Below, one piece after another: positions 37,931 through 47,025 of a stretch of 64,000 nucleotides of DNA (position 1 is the stretch's first letter; every line of letters begins with the position of its first letter). Source of the DNA: Xanthomonas hortorum (GTDB lineage Bacteria; Pseudomonadota; Gammaproteobacteria; Xanthomonadales; Xanthomonadaceae); assembly GCF_024339125.1 (NCBI RefSeq), contig NZ_CP101417.1, positions 2,367,001 through 2,431,000 on the forward strand, given 5' to 3'. The notes under the pieces are model-generated. The model was not told where the DNA came from. It was given only the letters and a program-made list of their open reading frames with translations, and did not search any database. The translations under genes were made by a program, and so were the position numbers.

Positions 37931-40233
37931 GTGAACGCATGACGCCGCGCCTGTTCCCCGTGTCCCTGCTGATTGGCCTGTTGGCCGGTTGTGCCACCAC
38001 TCCGCCGCCGGACGTACGCCGCGACGCGCGCCTGGATCCGCAAGTCGGCGCTGCCGGCGCCACCCAGACCAGCGCCGAGCAAGCTGCCGACGGCAACACC
38101 AGCGCCAAGCCGGTGCCGGTGATCCGTCGCGGCAGCGGCAGCATGATCAACCAGAGCGCGGCCGCCGCGCCGTCGCCCACGCTGGGCATGGCCAGCAGCG
38201 GCAGCGCCACCTTCAATTTCGAAGGCGAATCGGTGCAGGCCGTGGTCAAGGCGATCCTGGGCGACATGCTCGGCCAGAACTACGTCATCGCGCCGGGCGT
38301 GCAAGGCACCGTGACCCTGGCCACGCCTAATCCCGTCTCGCCGGCGCAAGCCTTGAACCTGCTGGAAATGGTGCTGGGCTGGAACAACGCGCGCATGGTG
38401 TTCAACGGTGGCCGCTACAACATCGTGCCGGCCGACCAGGCGCTGGCCGGCACCGTCGCGCCCAGTACCGCATCGCCGTCGTCCGCGCGCGGTTTCGAGG
38501 TGCGCGTGGTGCCGTTGAAGTTCATTTCCGCCAGCGAAATGAAAAAGGTGCTGGAGCCCTACGCCCGGCCCAACGCCATCGTCGGCACCGACAACTCGCG
38601 CAATGTGATCACGCTGGGCGGTACCCGCGCCGAGCTGGAAAACTACCTGCGCACCGTGCAGATCTTCGACGTGGATTGGCTGTCGGGCATGTCGGTGGGC
38701 GTGTTCCCGATCCAGTCCGGCAAGGCCGAAAAAGTCTCCGCCGATCTGGAAAAGGTCTTCGGCGAACAGAGCAAGACGCCCAGCGCCGGCATGTTCCGTT
38801 TCATGCCGCTGGAAAACGCCAACGCGGTGCTGGTGATCACCCCGCAGCCGCGCTATCTGGACCAGATCCAGCATTGGCTGGACCGCATCGACAGCGCGGG
38901 TGGCGGCGTGCGGTTGTTTTCGTACGAGTTGAAATACATCAAGGCCAAGGATCTGGCCGATCGCCTGTCGGAAGTGTTTGGCGGCGGGCGTGGCAATGGC
39001 AGCGACTCGAATGCATCGCTGGCACCGGGTTCGGAAACCAGCGTACTCGGCGGCGTGGCCGGCAATCGCGACAGCAGCATGGGTGGCAGCTCCGGCACCA
39101 CCGGCGGCAGCATCGGCGAAAGCAACGATGGCAGCTCCTCCGGCAGCAGCTTCGGCGGCAGCAGTGGCAGTGGCAGCAGCAGTGGGGGCCTGGGCAATGG
39201 CAGCTTGCAGTTGTCGCCGCGCAGCAACGGCAATGGTGCGGTGACGCTGGAGGTGTCCGGCGACAAGGTGGGTGTCTCGGCGGTAGCCGAAACCAATACC
39301 TTGCTGGTGCGCTCCACGCCGCAGGCATGGACCTCGATCCGCGACGTCATCGAAAAGCTCGACGTGATGCCGATGCAGGTGCATATCGAAGCGCAGGTGG
39401 CTGAGGTGAATTTGACTGGCCAGCTTCAGTACGGTGTGAACTGGTACTTCGAAAATGCGGTGACAACTCCGTTCAACGCCAACGGTAATGGTGGCGGTCC
39501 TGCACTGCCATCGGCTGCGGGCCGCAATATCTGGGGCGACATAGCGGGAAGCATCACCAATAACGGGGTGGGTTGGACATTCCTGGGGAAAAATGCGGCT
39601 GCGGTCATCAGCGCGCTGGATCAGGTCACCAATATCCGCCTGCTGCAGACGCCGTCGGTTTTTGTGCGAAACAACGCCGAAGCCACGCTCAATGTGGGTT
39701 CGCGAATTCCGATCAATTCCACATCGATCAACACTGGGCTGGGCAGCGACAGCAGCTTCTCGTCGGTGCAATACATCGATACCGGTGTGATCCTGAAAGT
39801 GCGTCCGCGCGTCACTAAGGACGGCATGGTATTCCTGGACATCGTGCAGGAAATAAGCACGCCCGGTGCACGGCCCGCAGCGTGTACGGCGGCAACCACC
39901 ACGACCGTCAACAGCGCTGCCTGTAACGTCGATATCAATACGCGCCGTGTCAAAACCGAAGCTGCGGTGCAGAGTGGCGACACCATGATGCTGGCCGGCC
40001 TGATCGATGACAGCACCAGCGACGGTAGTTCAGGGGTCCCGTTCCTCAGCAAGTTGCCAGTGGTCGGTGCCTTGTTTGGTCAGAAGACCAGGGACACGAC
40101 CCGCCGCGAAGTCATCGTTTTGATTACCCCGTCGATCGTGCGCAACCCGCAGGAAGCGCGCAATCTCACCGACGAATACGGTCAGAAGTTCAAGGCCATG
40201 GAGCCGCTGAAACCCAGCCAGAAGCCGCAGTGA
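37927..40233 (+). CDS. xpsD: Type II secretion outer-membrane secretin XpsD (GspD)
   Basis: Outer-membrane secretin that forms the exit channel of the Xps system. 768 residues from the ATG at 37927, overlapping xpsN. A lipoprotein signal ends in LLAGC (Cys22). Periplasmic N0-N3 domains follow (about 95-370), with a long Ser/Gly-rich linker inside the last of them (about 365-425). The C-terminal secretin domain has VPFLSKLPVVGALFG near 700 and the closing VIVLITPSIVRNPQEA. It is the last secretion gene in the operon and is coupled to a glycosyltransferase gene. Confidence 0.96.
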   Translation: MSERMTPRLFPVSLLIGLLAGCATTPPPDVRRDARLDPQVGAAGATQTSAEQAADGNTSAKPVPVIRRGSGSMINQSAAAAPSPTLGMASSGSATFNFEGESVQAVVKAILGDMLGQNYVIAPGVQGTVTLATPNPVSPAQALNLLEMVLGWNNARMVFNGGRYNIVPADQALAGTVAPSTASPSSARGFEVRVVPLKFISASEMKKVLEPYARPNAIVGTDNSRNVITLGGTRAELENYLRTVQIFDVDWLSGMSVGVFPIQSGKAEKVSADLEKVFGEQSKTPSAGMFRFMPLENANAVLVITPQPRYLDQIQHWLDRIDSAGGGVRLFSYELKYIKAKDLADRLSEVFGGGRGNGSDSNASLAPGSETSVLGGVAGNRDSSMGGSSGTTGGSIGESNDGSSSGSSFGGSSGSGSSSGGLGNGSLQLSPRSNGNGAVTLEVSGDKVGVSAVAETNTLLVRSTPQAWTSIRDVIEKLDVMPMQVHIEAQVAEVNLTGQLQYGVNWYFENAVTTPFNANGNGGGPALPSAAGRNIWGDIAGSITNNGVGWTFLGKNAAAVISALDQVTNIRLLQTPSVFVRNNAEATLNVGSRIPINSTSINTGLGSDSSFSSVQYIDTGVILKVRPRVTKDGMVFLDIVQEISTPGARPAACTAATTTTVNSAACNVDINTRRVKTEAAVQSGDTMMLAGLIDDSTSDGSSGVPFLSKLPVVGALFGQKTRDTTRREVIVLITPSIVRNPQEARNLTDEYGQKFKAMEPLKPSQKPQ

Positions 40234-41069
40234 GTGCGGTTCTGCCCGTCGTGCTGGTGCCGGTCGGCACCGACGACGAGGCCCTGGATGCCTGCCTGGG
40301 CGCACTGGATGCGGCCACACCCGCCGGCACGCGGGTGTGGTTGGCCGACGATGCGCAGGCCGGCCCGCGCGGCCGAGCGGTGATCGAACATTGGTTGGCG
40401 CGCACGCCGTTGCAGGCGCATCACACCCGCCGCCAGCGCATGCTCGGCGAGGTGGCGCATCTGGACGAAATGCTCAGCGGCTGCGGCGATGCCGATGTGG
40501 TGGTGTTGGGTGTGGATGCCTGCCCGCTGCCGGGGTGGCTGAATCAGCTCAACGCCTGCTTTGCGCGCGATGCGGCGATTGCCACCGCCACGCCCTGGAG
40601 CAATGTGGGCGAAGCATGTGGCTGGCCACGACTGGGCGAACTCAACCCCATGCCCGCCGCGCCGGACCGGCTTGCCGCCGCCTGCGCCGCAATGCCACCG
40701 CTGCACCCGGAACTGCCCTCGGCCACCGGCCACGCCGTGCTGCTGCGCGGCAGTGCGCGGCGCAAGGCCGGCGGCCTGGATGCGAGCAGTTACGGCTCGT
40801 GGTACGCCGCGCTGGTGGATCTGAGCCTGCGCATGGGCGGGCTGGGGTGGCGCAATGTGCTGTGCGAAACCGCCTTCGTCGCCTCGCCGCACGAAGGCCG
40901 CCCGGCCGATGGCGACATGGATGCACTGGCCACCCGCTGGCCGGCCTGGCACGCACGCTTGGCCAACTTCCTGATGCACGACCCGCTACGTGCACAGCGC
41001 TATCAACTCGCGCAGTTGCTGGCCGACTTGCCGCCGCCGGATCCACAACGCAGGCTATTTGAAGCGTAG
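40230..41069 (+). CDS. Small GT2-like glycosyltransferase coupled to xpsD
   Basis: A 279-residue protein with a GT-A (GT2-like) fold: an N-terminal nucleotide-binding strand (VLPVVLVPVGTDDEALDACL), an acidic pair near WLADDAQ, and a DxD-like site in VVVLGVDACPLPGWLNQL near residue 95. The C-terminal half has a SATGHAVLLRGSARRKAGGL segment like the acceptor region of GT2 enzymes. It starts with GTG at 40230, overlapping the xpsD stop (GTGA), so it is likely translated with the secretion operon. Substrate unknown. The stop codon TAG (41067-41069) lies in the left terminal repeat of the following element. Confidence 0.78.
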   Translation: MSAVLPVVLVPVGTDDEALDACLGALDAATPAGTRVWLADDAQAGPRGRAVIEHWLARTPLQAHHTRRQRMLGEVAHLDEMLSGCGDADVVVLGVDACPLPGWLNQLNACFARDAAIATATPWSNVGEACGWPRLGELNPMPAAPDRLAAACAAMPPLHPELPSATGHAVLLRGSARRKAGGLDASSYGSWYAALVDLSLRMGGLGWRNVLCETAFVASPHEGRPADGDMDALATRWPAWHARLANFLMHDPLRAQRYQLAQLLADLPPPDPQRRLFEA

Positions 41070-41297
41070 AGCAGCTGCCAAAGCGGCATGCTCACCGCTA
41101 GGCGGGCGCAGCCGGTATTCGGTGCGGCATGTACCACGCGTACAGTGCGGTTCGTTGAGCGCTATCCCCTGCAAGCTGACGACTGCTCGCCGTGCGGTGA
41201 GTGCAATGGTGTTGTCGGCCGCATCTTGGTGTATGCCGTCGGAAGTTCAGGTCAGACGTGTCGGAAGTTCAGATTAAACGCTGAGTGGGTCGAGTGC

Positions 41298-41400
41298 GCG
41301 GTGCCCTCGCCGCTTGCGGGACACACCGTGAACCCATCCATGGAGGCTCGGTGGCGGCATCCATGCCGCCACACGGTCCCGCAATCGGCGAGGACACCGC
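41298..41400. repeat. Nested palindrome 1
   Basis: 25-base arms (41298-41322 and 41376-41400) are complementary with two mismatches. Between them lies an inner perfect 9-bp hairpin (TGGCGGCAT with ATGCCGCCA). The structure could form a large branched hairpin. Confidence 0.8.
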
Positions 41401-41457
41401 ACCAGATAGTTTCCTGGCGGCTTTGTTAAAAGCCATGCACCGACCATCGCGACTGGT

Positions 41458-41559
41458 CCTTGCCCGCCCACCGTCGCGGGACCTTACGCGGCATGGATGC
41501 CGCGTAAGAGCCTACATGGACGTACTTGCAGCGTGTCCCGCGACGGTGGGCGGGCAAGG
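41458..41559. repeat. Nested palindrome 2
   Basis: 25-base arms (41458-41482 and 41535-41559) are exactly complementary. Inside is a perfect 11-bp hairpin (TTACGCGGCAT with ATGCCGCGTAA, 41484-41507). The inner core GGCATnnATGCC type is shared with palindrome 1, so they are related elements. Confidence 0.85.
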
Positions 41560-41629
41560 GCCCTGCAGCCAACCCGCAGATCAGCCGCTCTGCAGTAGGC
41601 TGGCATGACGTACGTTTTGTTAGCCGCTC

Positions 41630-42358
41630 TTAAGAAGCCGAGCGCGTCGGCGCCTCGGTGCGCACCACCACATCCAGTGCGTCGTGACGCCAGGATTCGA
41701 TATCCAGCTCCACCGCGCGGCCGTCTTCGGCAAAGCTGACCCGCTGTAGCCGGAAGCACGGCGTGCCGGTGGTGGATTGCAACAGCATGGCTTGCGTGGC
41801 ATCCAGTCCGGCCGGATGCATCGAGACGTGCGCGCGGCTCAAAAACAGTCCCAGTTTCTGGTTGAACACGCTCGACAGCGAACCGGCCAGATCGTGTTCG
41901 AGCAGGCCCGGTGCCCACGCGGCCAGCACCACGTTGGTTTCCAGCAATACCGCGCGGCGGTCGATCCAGCGCCGACGTTGCAGCACGAAGACCTCTTCGT
42001 ACGCTGTTTCCAACCGCAATGCCGCAGCGAACGCGGCACCGGCTGCCTGCCGAGTGGCACTCAGCAGCTCGGTGCGCGGCTTGCGCCCTTGCGCGGCCAC
42101 GTACTGCATGAAACCGGCGATGCTGGTGGGGTCGTAGCGCACGCGCGGTGCGCTGACGAACCAGCCGCGGCGGTTTTCGCGGTAAATGCGGCCTTCGGCT
42201 TCCAGCTGCTGCAAGGCCTCGCGCAAGGTGATGCGGGTGCAGGCGAAGCGCTCTGCAAGCTCGCGCTCCACCGGCAGGCGCTGGTCCGGGCCCCACTCGC
42301 CGGCGGCGATCTGCGCGGAAATGATTTCGGTGATGGCGTGTTGGCGCGACATGCTCAT
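41630..42358 (-). CDS. GntR-family transcriptional regulator with UTRA domain
   Basis: DNA-binding repressor of the HutC/PhnF subgroup, 242 residues from the ATG at 42358 (or 42352). The N-terminal winged helix (about 5-72) shows LPVERELAERFACTRITLREALQQLEAEG, the GntR hallmark. The C-terminal UTRA ligand domain (about 90-235) has VLQRRRWIDRRAVLLETNVV and CFRLQRVSFAEDGRAVELD. The gene lies just downstream of the PnuC-family transporter on the same strand, so it probably controls this uptake locus in response to a small molecule. Its stop codon lies in the right terminal repeat of the element 41067-41635. Confidence 0.88.
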   Translation of the reverse strand: MSMSRQHAITEIISAQIAAGEWGPDQRLPVERELAERFACTRITLREALQQLEAEGRIYRENRRGWFVSAPRVRYDPTSIAGFMQYVAAQGRKPRTELLSATRQAAGAAFAAALRLETAYEEVFVLQRRRWIDRRAVLLETNVVLAAWAPGLLEHDLAGSLSSVFNQKLGLFLSRAHVSMHPAGLDATQAMLLQSTTGTPCFRLQRVSFAEDGRAVELDIESWRHDALDVVVRTEAPTRSAS

Positions 42359-42463
42359 GCGGCGATCCACCGATGACGGGTGCAGCGCATGTGCAAGGCA
42401 GTGTGATGAAAGAGATGCATGTTGCGATGGTAAAGAAGAACGCGCCCACAAACCGCACATGGC

Positions 42464-43039
42464 TCAGTCGATGCCTGCCGGGTTCTGCTGCTGTTGGGTT
42501 TTCCAGCTACGCCATCCATATACCGCCAGCCCCACGAAACCGGCGTAGAGCAGGGCAGTGGGGTATAGCGCTTTGCTGACGAACACGCCCACGTAAATGC
42601 AATCGAGCACGATCCACAGCACCCAGTTGGCGATGCGTTTGCGCGCGGCCCACACGCTGGCCACCAGGCTGAAGCTGGCCAGCGCCGCATCCAGCCACGG
42701 CAGCACAGCATCGGTGCGGTGATGCATGTAGGCCCCGAGCGCGGCGGCAAACAGTGCGCCGATGCCTAGCGACACCCACAGCTCCGCGTGTGGCATCGGC
42801 AATGGGCGAATCCGCATGTCTGCGGCGGTGCCGCGCTGCCAGTGCCACCAGCCGTACAGCTGGGTCAGCACGTAGACGCCTTGCAGCAGCATGTCCGAGT
42901 ACAGCTTCCACTGATAGAACAGCCAGGCGTACAGCGCCACCGCCACGATGCCAACCGGCCAGCACCAGCGAATGCGCCGCGCGGTCAGCCAGACGCCGAG
43001 CAGGTTGATCACGACGGCGATGGATTCGAGCAGTGACAT
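42464..43039 (-). CDS. PnuC-family vitamin/nucleoside transporter
   Basis: Inner-membrane transporter of 191 residues with about seven hydrophobic segments and the family layout. PnuC proteins move nicotinamide riboside; close relatives (PnuT, PnuX) move thiamine or riboflavin. The motif YGWWHW near residue 63 fits the PnuC substrate-site WxxW pattern, but the sequence alone does not fix the substrate. The ATG at 43039 gives the normal start (MSLLESIAVVINLLGVWLTA). The adjoining TonB receptor, APH-fold kinase and GntR regulator suggest an uptake-and-phosphorylation pathway. Confidence 0.85.
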   Translation of the reverse strand: MSLLESIAVVINLLGVWLTARRIRWCWPVGIVAVALYAWLFYQWKLYSDMLLQGVYVLTQLYGWWHWQRGTAADMRIRPLPMPHAELWVSLGIGALFAAALGAYMHHRTDAVLPWLDAALASFSLVASVWAARKRIANWVLWIVLDCIYVGVFVSKALYPTALLYAGFVGLAVYGWRSWKTQQQQNPAGID

Positions 43040-43217
43040 GCAAAGCCTGATGGAAAGTGGATCAGTGGCGGCAAGGGCGGAAGATGCGAATGCGACAGTG
43101 CGTGCAGCCGGTGGAGGTCGTTCACTGCGCGAATCGCAGCTGCAGTGCACACCAGGGTCAGATCACAGCTGCCCGCATGTCGCAAGAGAAAGACCCAAAC
43201 CAACAACGCCGATGCTG

Positions 43218-43274
43218 TTCTCTTCCCGCCCCTGCGGAGCAAGCCGCCCGCAGGGCGGATGGGGGAGCACTTTT
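43218..43274. repeat. Dispersed TCTCCC/GCAGGGGCGGATG-type repeat
   Basis: Between the receptor and transporter genes lies a hairpin-forming segment with CGCCCCTGCGG and CCGCAGGGCGG arms followed by GGATGGGGGAG. A related copy lies at 56998-57070. Being in a gap within the gene group, it may affect expression of the downstream genes. Confidence 0.5.
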
Positions 43275-45479
43275 TTAAAAATCCACCTGCACCGTCAATC
43301 GCGCAGTGCGCGGCGCGCCGGGGAATAGATACGCATCGCCCTGGTATTCACCGCTATCGCGCCAGTAGCGCTTGTCGAACACGTTGTCCACGTTCAAGCG
43401 CCAGGTCGTTGCCAAGCCGCCCAGTGCAGTGGCGTAGCGTGCGCCCAGATTGGCCACCGTGTAGGCCGGCACGCTGGCATTGCCGAGGCGATCGGCGAAC
43501 TTGCGCCCGCTGTATTGCATGCCTGCCAGCAGCGCCAAACCATCGACACCGGGCACGCTGTAGTCGGCCTGCACGCTGGCGCGCAGCTTGGGCACGTTGA
43601 TCGCCTGATGGCCTTCGTACTCGGCAATGTCGGTGTCTTCTGCACGCGCACGGATCGCCGCAACGCTGGCGAAGATGCGGAGTTGTTCGGTGGCTGCGCC
43701 GTCGGCCGACAGCTCCAGGCCGCGATTGTGCAGGCGGCCTTGTTGCACGTAGAGCAAGCCGCCGTCGGCCTGCGGTTGGGTGAACTGGTAGGCCTGGCGG
43801 ATGTCGAACAGTGCCGCGCCAAGACGCAGGCCATCGAGCTCGATCTTCGCGCCGGTTTCCAGCTGATACGCGTTGGTGGGCGGCAGGATTTCATCGGCGT
43901 TGTCGGCAAACCATGGTGCGGTGCCGCCGGCTGCCAGGCTCTTGGCGTAGCTGGCATACAACGCCACCTGCTGCTGCGGCTTGAACAGCAGCGCCGCCTG
44001 CGGCAGCAATGCGTCCTTGCGCGTGCGTCGTTCCAGCAGTCCGTCGCGATCGAAGGCGCGCTCGTCCAGCCGCACATAACGCGCGCCCAGCGACAACTCC
44101 CATTGCGAACCCAGACCAATGCGGTCTGCCAATACCAAGGCACGTTGACGGCTATCCAGACGGCGTTGCTTCGGGTCCAGTGCCACGTCGGTTTGTGTAA
44201 ACACCTCCGGGTCGCGGTCGATGCTGCCGCTGCCGACGAATTCGTTGACCGAGCCGAAACGCTCGATGGTGCGGCGTAACCAATCGCCACCGATGCTCAG
44301 ACGGTGATCCAGCATGCCGGTGACCACATGGCCTTCCAATGTGGCGCGCACCTGATCGTGCACGCGGGTGTCGTCGGGGCTGCGGTAGTCGTAAACGTCG
44401 TACTCGCCCTGCGCGCTGAAAAAGTTGGGCGTGGTAATGTCGGCGCAGCTGGCCGCGCCATAACAGCCCCAGGCAAACGCGGAGAAATCGTTGATCACCG
44501 AGCGGCTGCGCGACGCCTCGGTAGTCGCGCGCCAGTTGTCGTTGAGTTGGTAGGCGTAACGCAGCTGCGCATTGAGCGAGTCCATCTCCACCGGCCGCGA
44601 CCACGGTTGGTAGCCGAGCAGACGATGCACATCGATGTCGCGCGGCACCTGCGTGCCACCGAGTAGCTGATAACCCGGCACCGAGCGTTGCTGCCGATGC
44701 TGGTATTCCACATCCAGTTGCAGCAGCGATTGCGGGCTGATCTTCCAGTCGCCGGCCAGCGAGAGGAAATTGCGGTAGCCATCGGCATGGTCGACATAGC
44801 TGTTGATGTCTTCGTGCGCGGCATTGACGCGCACACCCAGCGTGCGCTCGGCGCCGAACCAGTCGCCCAGATCGGCCGCGACATAGCGCGAGCCTTGCTC
44901 GTCGGTGCCCAGGGTCACGCTGCGCACATGCTCGGGCCGCTTGGTGCGGTAGTCGATCAACCCGGCCGGTTCGTTGACTCCAGATTGGAGGCCGGCCAGG
45001 CCTTTGAGCAGTTGCACCTGCTGCTTGTTTTCCAGCGCAATGGATTGCTCGCCCACCGCGCTCAGGCCATTGATGCGGTAACTGTTGGCGGCGTTGAGCG
45101 AATAGCCACGCACCACGAAGTTTTCGTAGTAGCCGATCGGCGCATACGCATCGCCTGCGGAGGCATCGGCGCGCAAGACCTCGCTGAGCACGCGTGCCTG
45201 ACGATCGAGCAATTGCTGGCGATCGAACACCGCGATCGAGGCCGGTGCATCCAGCAGGCGCGTGGCACCGAATCCGGTCAATGCAGTGTTTGCATCAGCA
45301 CGCTCGCCACGCACGTTGATTGCGTCCAGTTCGACCGCTGCGTCGTCGGGTTGCTGCTGCGCCAACGCCGGTGTTGCGATACACAGCGCCAGTGCAAGCG
45401 CGAGCGGGCAGCGAGAGAGCAGGGTGGTGGGGGACACAGGCATGCGCAAGACTCGAAAAGAAGAAAGAAAAACGCTCAT
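43275..45479 (-). CDS. TonB-dependent outer-membrane receptor (siderophore-receptor type)
   Basis: Outer-membrane active transporter powered by TonB-ExbBD. The ATG at 45479 overlaps the upstream kinase stop (ATGA) and gives 734 residues; the ATG at 45443 (MPVSPTTLL) is the alternative, and both precede a signal peptide (CPLALALALCIATPALAQQQ). Plug domain: about 45-190, with APASIAVFDRQQLLDRQ and NFVVRGYSLNAANSYRINGL. The 22-strand barrel ends in LTVQVDF with a terminal Phe. The plug resembles the siderophore-receptor group, although the neighbours (PnuC-type transporter, kinase) point to a vitamin-like ligand. No THI-box riboswitch is visible upstream. Confidence 0.92.
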   Translation of the reverse strand: MSVFLSSFRVLRMPVSPTTLLSRCPLALALALCIATPALAQQQPDDAAVELDAINVRGERADANTALTGFGATRLLDAPASIAVFDRQQLLDRQARVLSEVLRADASAGDAYAPIGYYENFVVRGYSLNAANSYRINGLSAVGEQSIALENKQQVQLLKGLAGLQSGVNEPAGLIDYRTKRPEHVRSVTLGTDEQGSRYVAADLGDWFGAERTLGVRVNAAHEDINSYVDHADGYRNFLSLAGDWKISPQSLLQLDVEYQHRQQRSVPGYQLLGGTQVPRDIDVHRLLGYQPWSRPVEMDSLNAQLRYAYQLNDNWRATTEASRSRSVINDFSAFAWGCYGAASCADITTPNFFSAQGEYDVYDYRSPDDTRVHDQVRATLEGHVVTGMLDHRLSIGGDWLRRTIERFGSVNEFVGSGSIDRDPEVFTQTDVALDPKQRRLDSRQRALVLADRIGLGSQWELSLGARYVRLDERAFDRDGLLERRTRKDALLPQAALLFKPQQQVALYASYAKSLAAGGTAPWFADNADEILPPTNAYQLETGAKIELDGLRLGAALFDIRQAYQFTQPQADGGLLYVQQGRLHNRGLELSADGAATEQLRIFASVAAIRARAEDTDIAEYEGHQAINVPKLRASVQADYSVPGVDGLALLAGMQYSGRKFADRLGNASVPAYTVANLGARYATALGGLATTWRLNVDNVFDKRYWRDSGEYQGDAYLFPGAPRTARLTVQVDF

Positions 45480-46633
45480 GGCAGACGGCGCGCACGTGCG
45501 TGCAGGTGTTCGATCAGACGCTGACCATCGGCACTGGCAAACCAGTCCGCGTGGCCAAGCAGATAACGGTGATAGGCGATGTCGGCGTTGCCGGCCGAGC
45601 GGGAGATGCCGGCGAAGTATTCGATCTCGCTCAAGGCGAAATCGGCATGCACGATCGGCAGCAAGGCGGCGAGCAGGCGCAGTTGCGCAGCCTCCAGCGG
45701 GCAGCGCTGTGCGTACCCGTCCAGCAGTGCGTCGAGTTGGTCCAGCTGCGGTTGCGCGCGTTGCCCGCTGTCCAGATTCAGCCACGGAATCAGATTGCGT
45801 TCGATCGTGGTGGCCAGATCGAACAGCGCAAAACTGCGATCGCACAGGCCAAAGTCGAACACCGCGCTGACCTCGGTGTCCCCGTCCTGCGTGCGCCACA
45901 ACAGGTTGGAGGCATGCCAGTCGCCATGCGTCCACAGCGGCGGCATCGCCCCCGGTGCCGACAACAACGGCCATGCCTGTGCGTGCCAGGGCAACAGATG
46001 TGCGGCCAGATCGCTGCGCCACGGCCGCTGTTGAAAATCGGCGGCCAGGCCAGGACGCGACAACAGTGCCTGTTCCAGTGCCTGGATCGGGTCTGCCTGC
46101 GCAAACACGCTGAAGTTGGCGACCAGCACGCTGGTGTCGCGCGGCGGCGCGTCGAATCCCTGTGCTGCCAGATGCAGGTGTGCCAAGGCAGCACCGGCTG
46201 CGAACGCATGCTGGTCGCTGTGAAACGCGGTCCACGACAACGCATCGCGGTACAGATCGTCCCCGGCGCCGACGCGTTGCACTTCGTAGACCCAATCGCC
46301 TTGCGTCAATGTGGTGCGGCCCTGGGCATCGTGCAGCACCTCGACCACCGGCGCGCCGGCCCAGCGCAGATGCGCCATGAAGACGTGTTCCTCGCGCAGC
46401 GCAGCGACCGTGCGCACGCGGCAGTGGTGACGTTTGACGATCAGCGTGCCGGTTGCGGTGTCCACGCATGCAGCGGCGGAAAAGGGGCGTGCGCTATGCC
46501 AGCGGATCACCTCGCCACCGGCGTGGCCGGACACGCGCTGCAACACGCGATGGATCTCGTCGGCGGTCAACATCGGCCAGTCTGGCAGCGCCAATTCCAG
46601 GCTCATGCCATGCACCTGATGCTCGGTGCTCAT
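45476..46633 (-). CDS. APH-fold small-molecule kinase
   Basis: Aminoglycoside/choline phosphotransferase-fold kinase, 385 residues from the ATG at 46633. The catalytic loop is HGDWHASNLLW near 235, and the metal-binding Asp follows in SAVFDFGLCDRSFALFDLA near 260. The N-terminal lobe has LIVKRHHCRVRTVAALREEH. Members of this fold phosphorylate amino alcohols, homoserine, thiamine or sugars; the substrate here is unknown. First gene of the minus-strand uptake group, coupled to the TonB receptor by ATGA, which suggests that it phosphorylates the imported compound. Confidence 0.82.
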   Translation of the reverse strand: MSTEHQVHGMSLELALPDWPMLTADEIHRVLQRVSGHAGGEVIRWHSARPFSAAACVDTATGTLIVKRHHCRVRTVAALREEHVFMAHLRWAGAPVVEVLHDAQGRTTLTQGDWVYEVQRVGAGDDLYRDALSWTAFHSDQHAFAAGAALAHLHLAAQGFDAPPRDTSVLVANFSVFAQADPIQALEQALLSRPGLAADFQQRPWRSDLAAHLLPWHAQAWPLLSAPGAMPPLWTHGDWHASNLLWRTQDGDTEVSAVFDFGLCDRSFALFDLATTIERNLIPWLNLDSGQRAQPQLDQLDALLDGYAQRCPLEAAQLRLLAALLPIVHADFALSEIEYFAGISRSAGNADIAYHRYLLGHADWFASADGQRLIEHLHARARRLP

Positions 46634-47025
46634 GGGCACACGCTCGGCAAGAGAGCGCTGACAGGAAGCGTCAGTGGTATAGACCAAAAGAGCGGGGCCG
46701 ATGCACCAGACCCGGCGCGCACGCCAGCAACGACACAGACGGCGCTGCCAGGCCGTCGTTGCATCGCGCGCGCCATCAGGCGGTCGCGACGCATGGATTG
46801 ATAAGGCAGCGCAACACCGAAAGGTCGCTGGCCGTCATCTCATGGATCAGGTGTAGGGGGTGCGCCGCAGGCGGCGCTACCGAAAACCGCCTGGCGGCTT
46901 TCGGGCGCGCAGTATGCCTGCTCAAGCAGGCGGCCGTCATGCCGGCCTTGCAGGAGCGGCGGCAGCGACGACGGCGATGGAGATGGCAATGGCGCTGCGC
47001 GGCCTTGGCACGGGATAATTGCCGG
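46634..47025. other. Divergent intergenic region with two hairpins
   Basis: This gap separates the minus-strand kinase group from the plus-strand glycosyltransferase. I see no gene. It holds two compact inverted repeats: GCGCCGC AG GCGGCGC (46862-46877) and a 12-bp imperfect stem CCGAAAACCGCC / GGCGGCTTTCGG (46880-46904). Promoters for both directions are presumably here, but none is clear. Confidence 0.5.

Larger units (their letters stand above)
41067..41635. repeat. Composite MITE-like element with terminal inverted repeats, copy B
   Basis: The 560-base gap between two convergent genes is occupied by an element with left end TAGAGCAGCTGCCAAAGCG and right end CGTTTTGTTAGCCGCTCTTA. Its left interior shares GCTCACCGCTAGGCGGGCGC with the element at 6097-6237. 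Two other palindromic repeats (41298-41400 and 41458-41559) are nested inside. The terminal repeats contain the stop codons of both flanking genes. Confidence 0.6.

Noticed and set aside
41070..41629. Small open frames in the composite intergenic region
   Set aside because: They run across palindromes and terminal repeats and lack ribosome sites or protein features.
43040..43274. THI-box (TPP) riboswitch before the PnuC-family gene
   Set aside because: The conserved CTGAGA and GAACCTGAT-type segments are absent on the relevant strand.
46453..47025. N-terminal extension of the GT2 gene beginning at 47026
   Set aside because: The extra frame covers the divergent intergenic hairpins and part of the kinase gene; the GT2 fold starts at the ATG at 47026.
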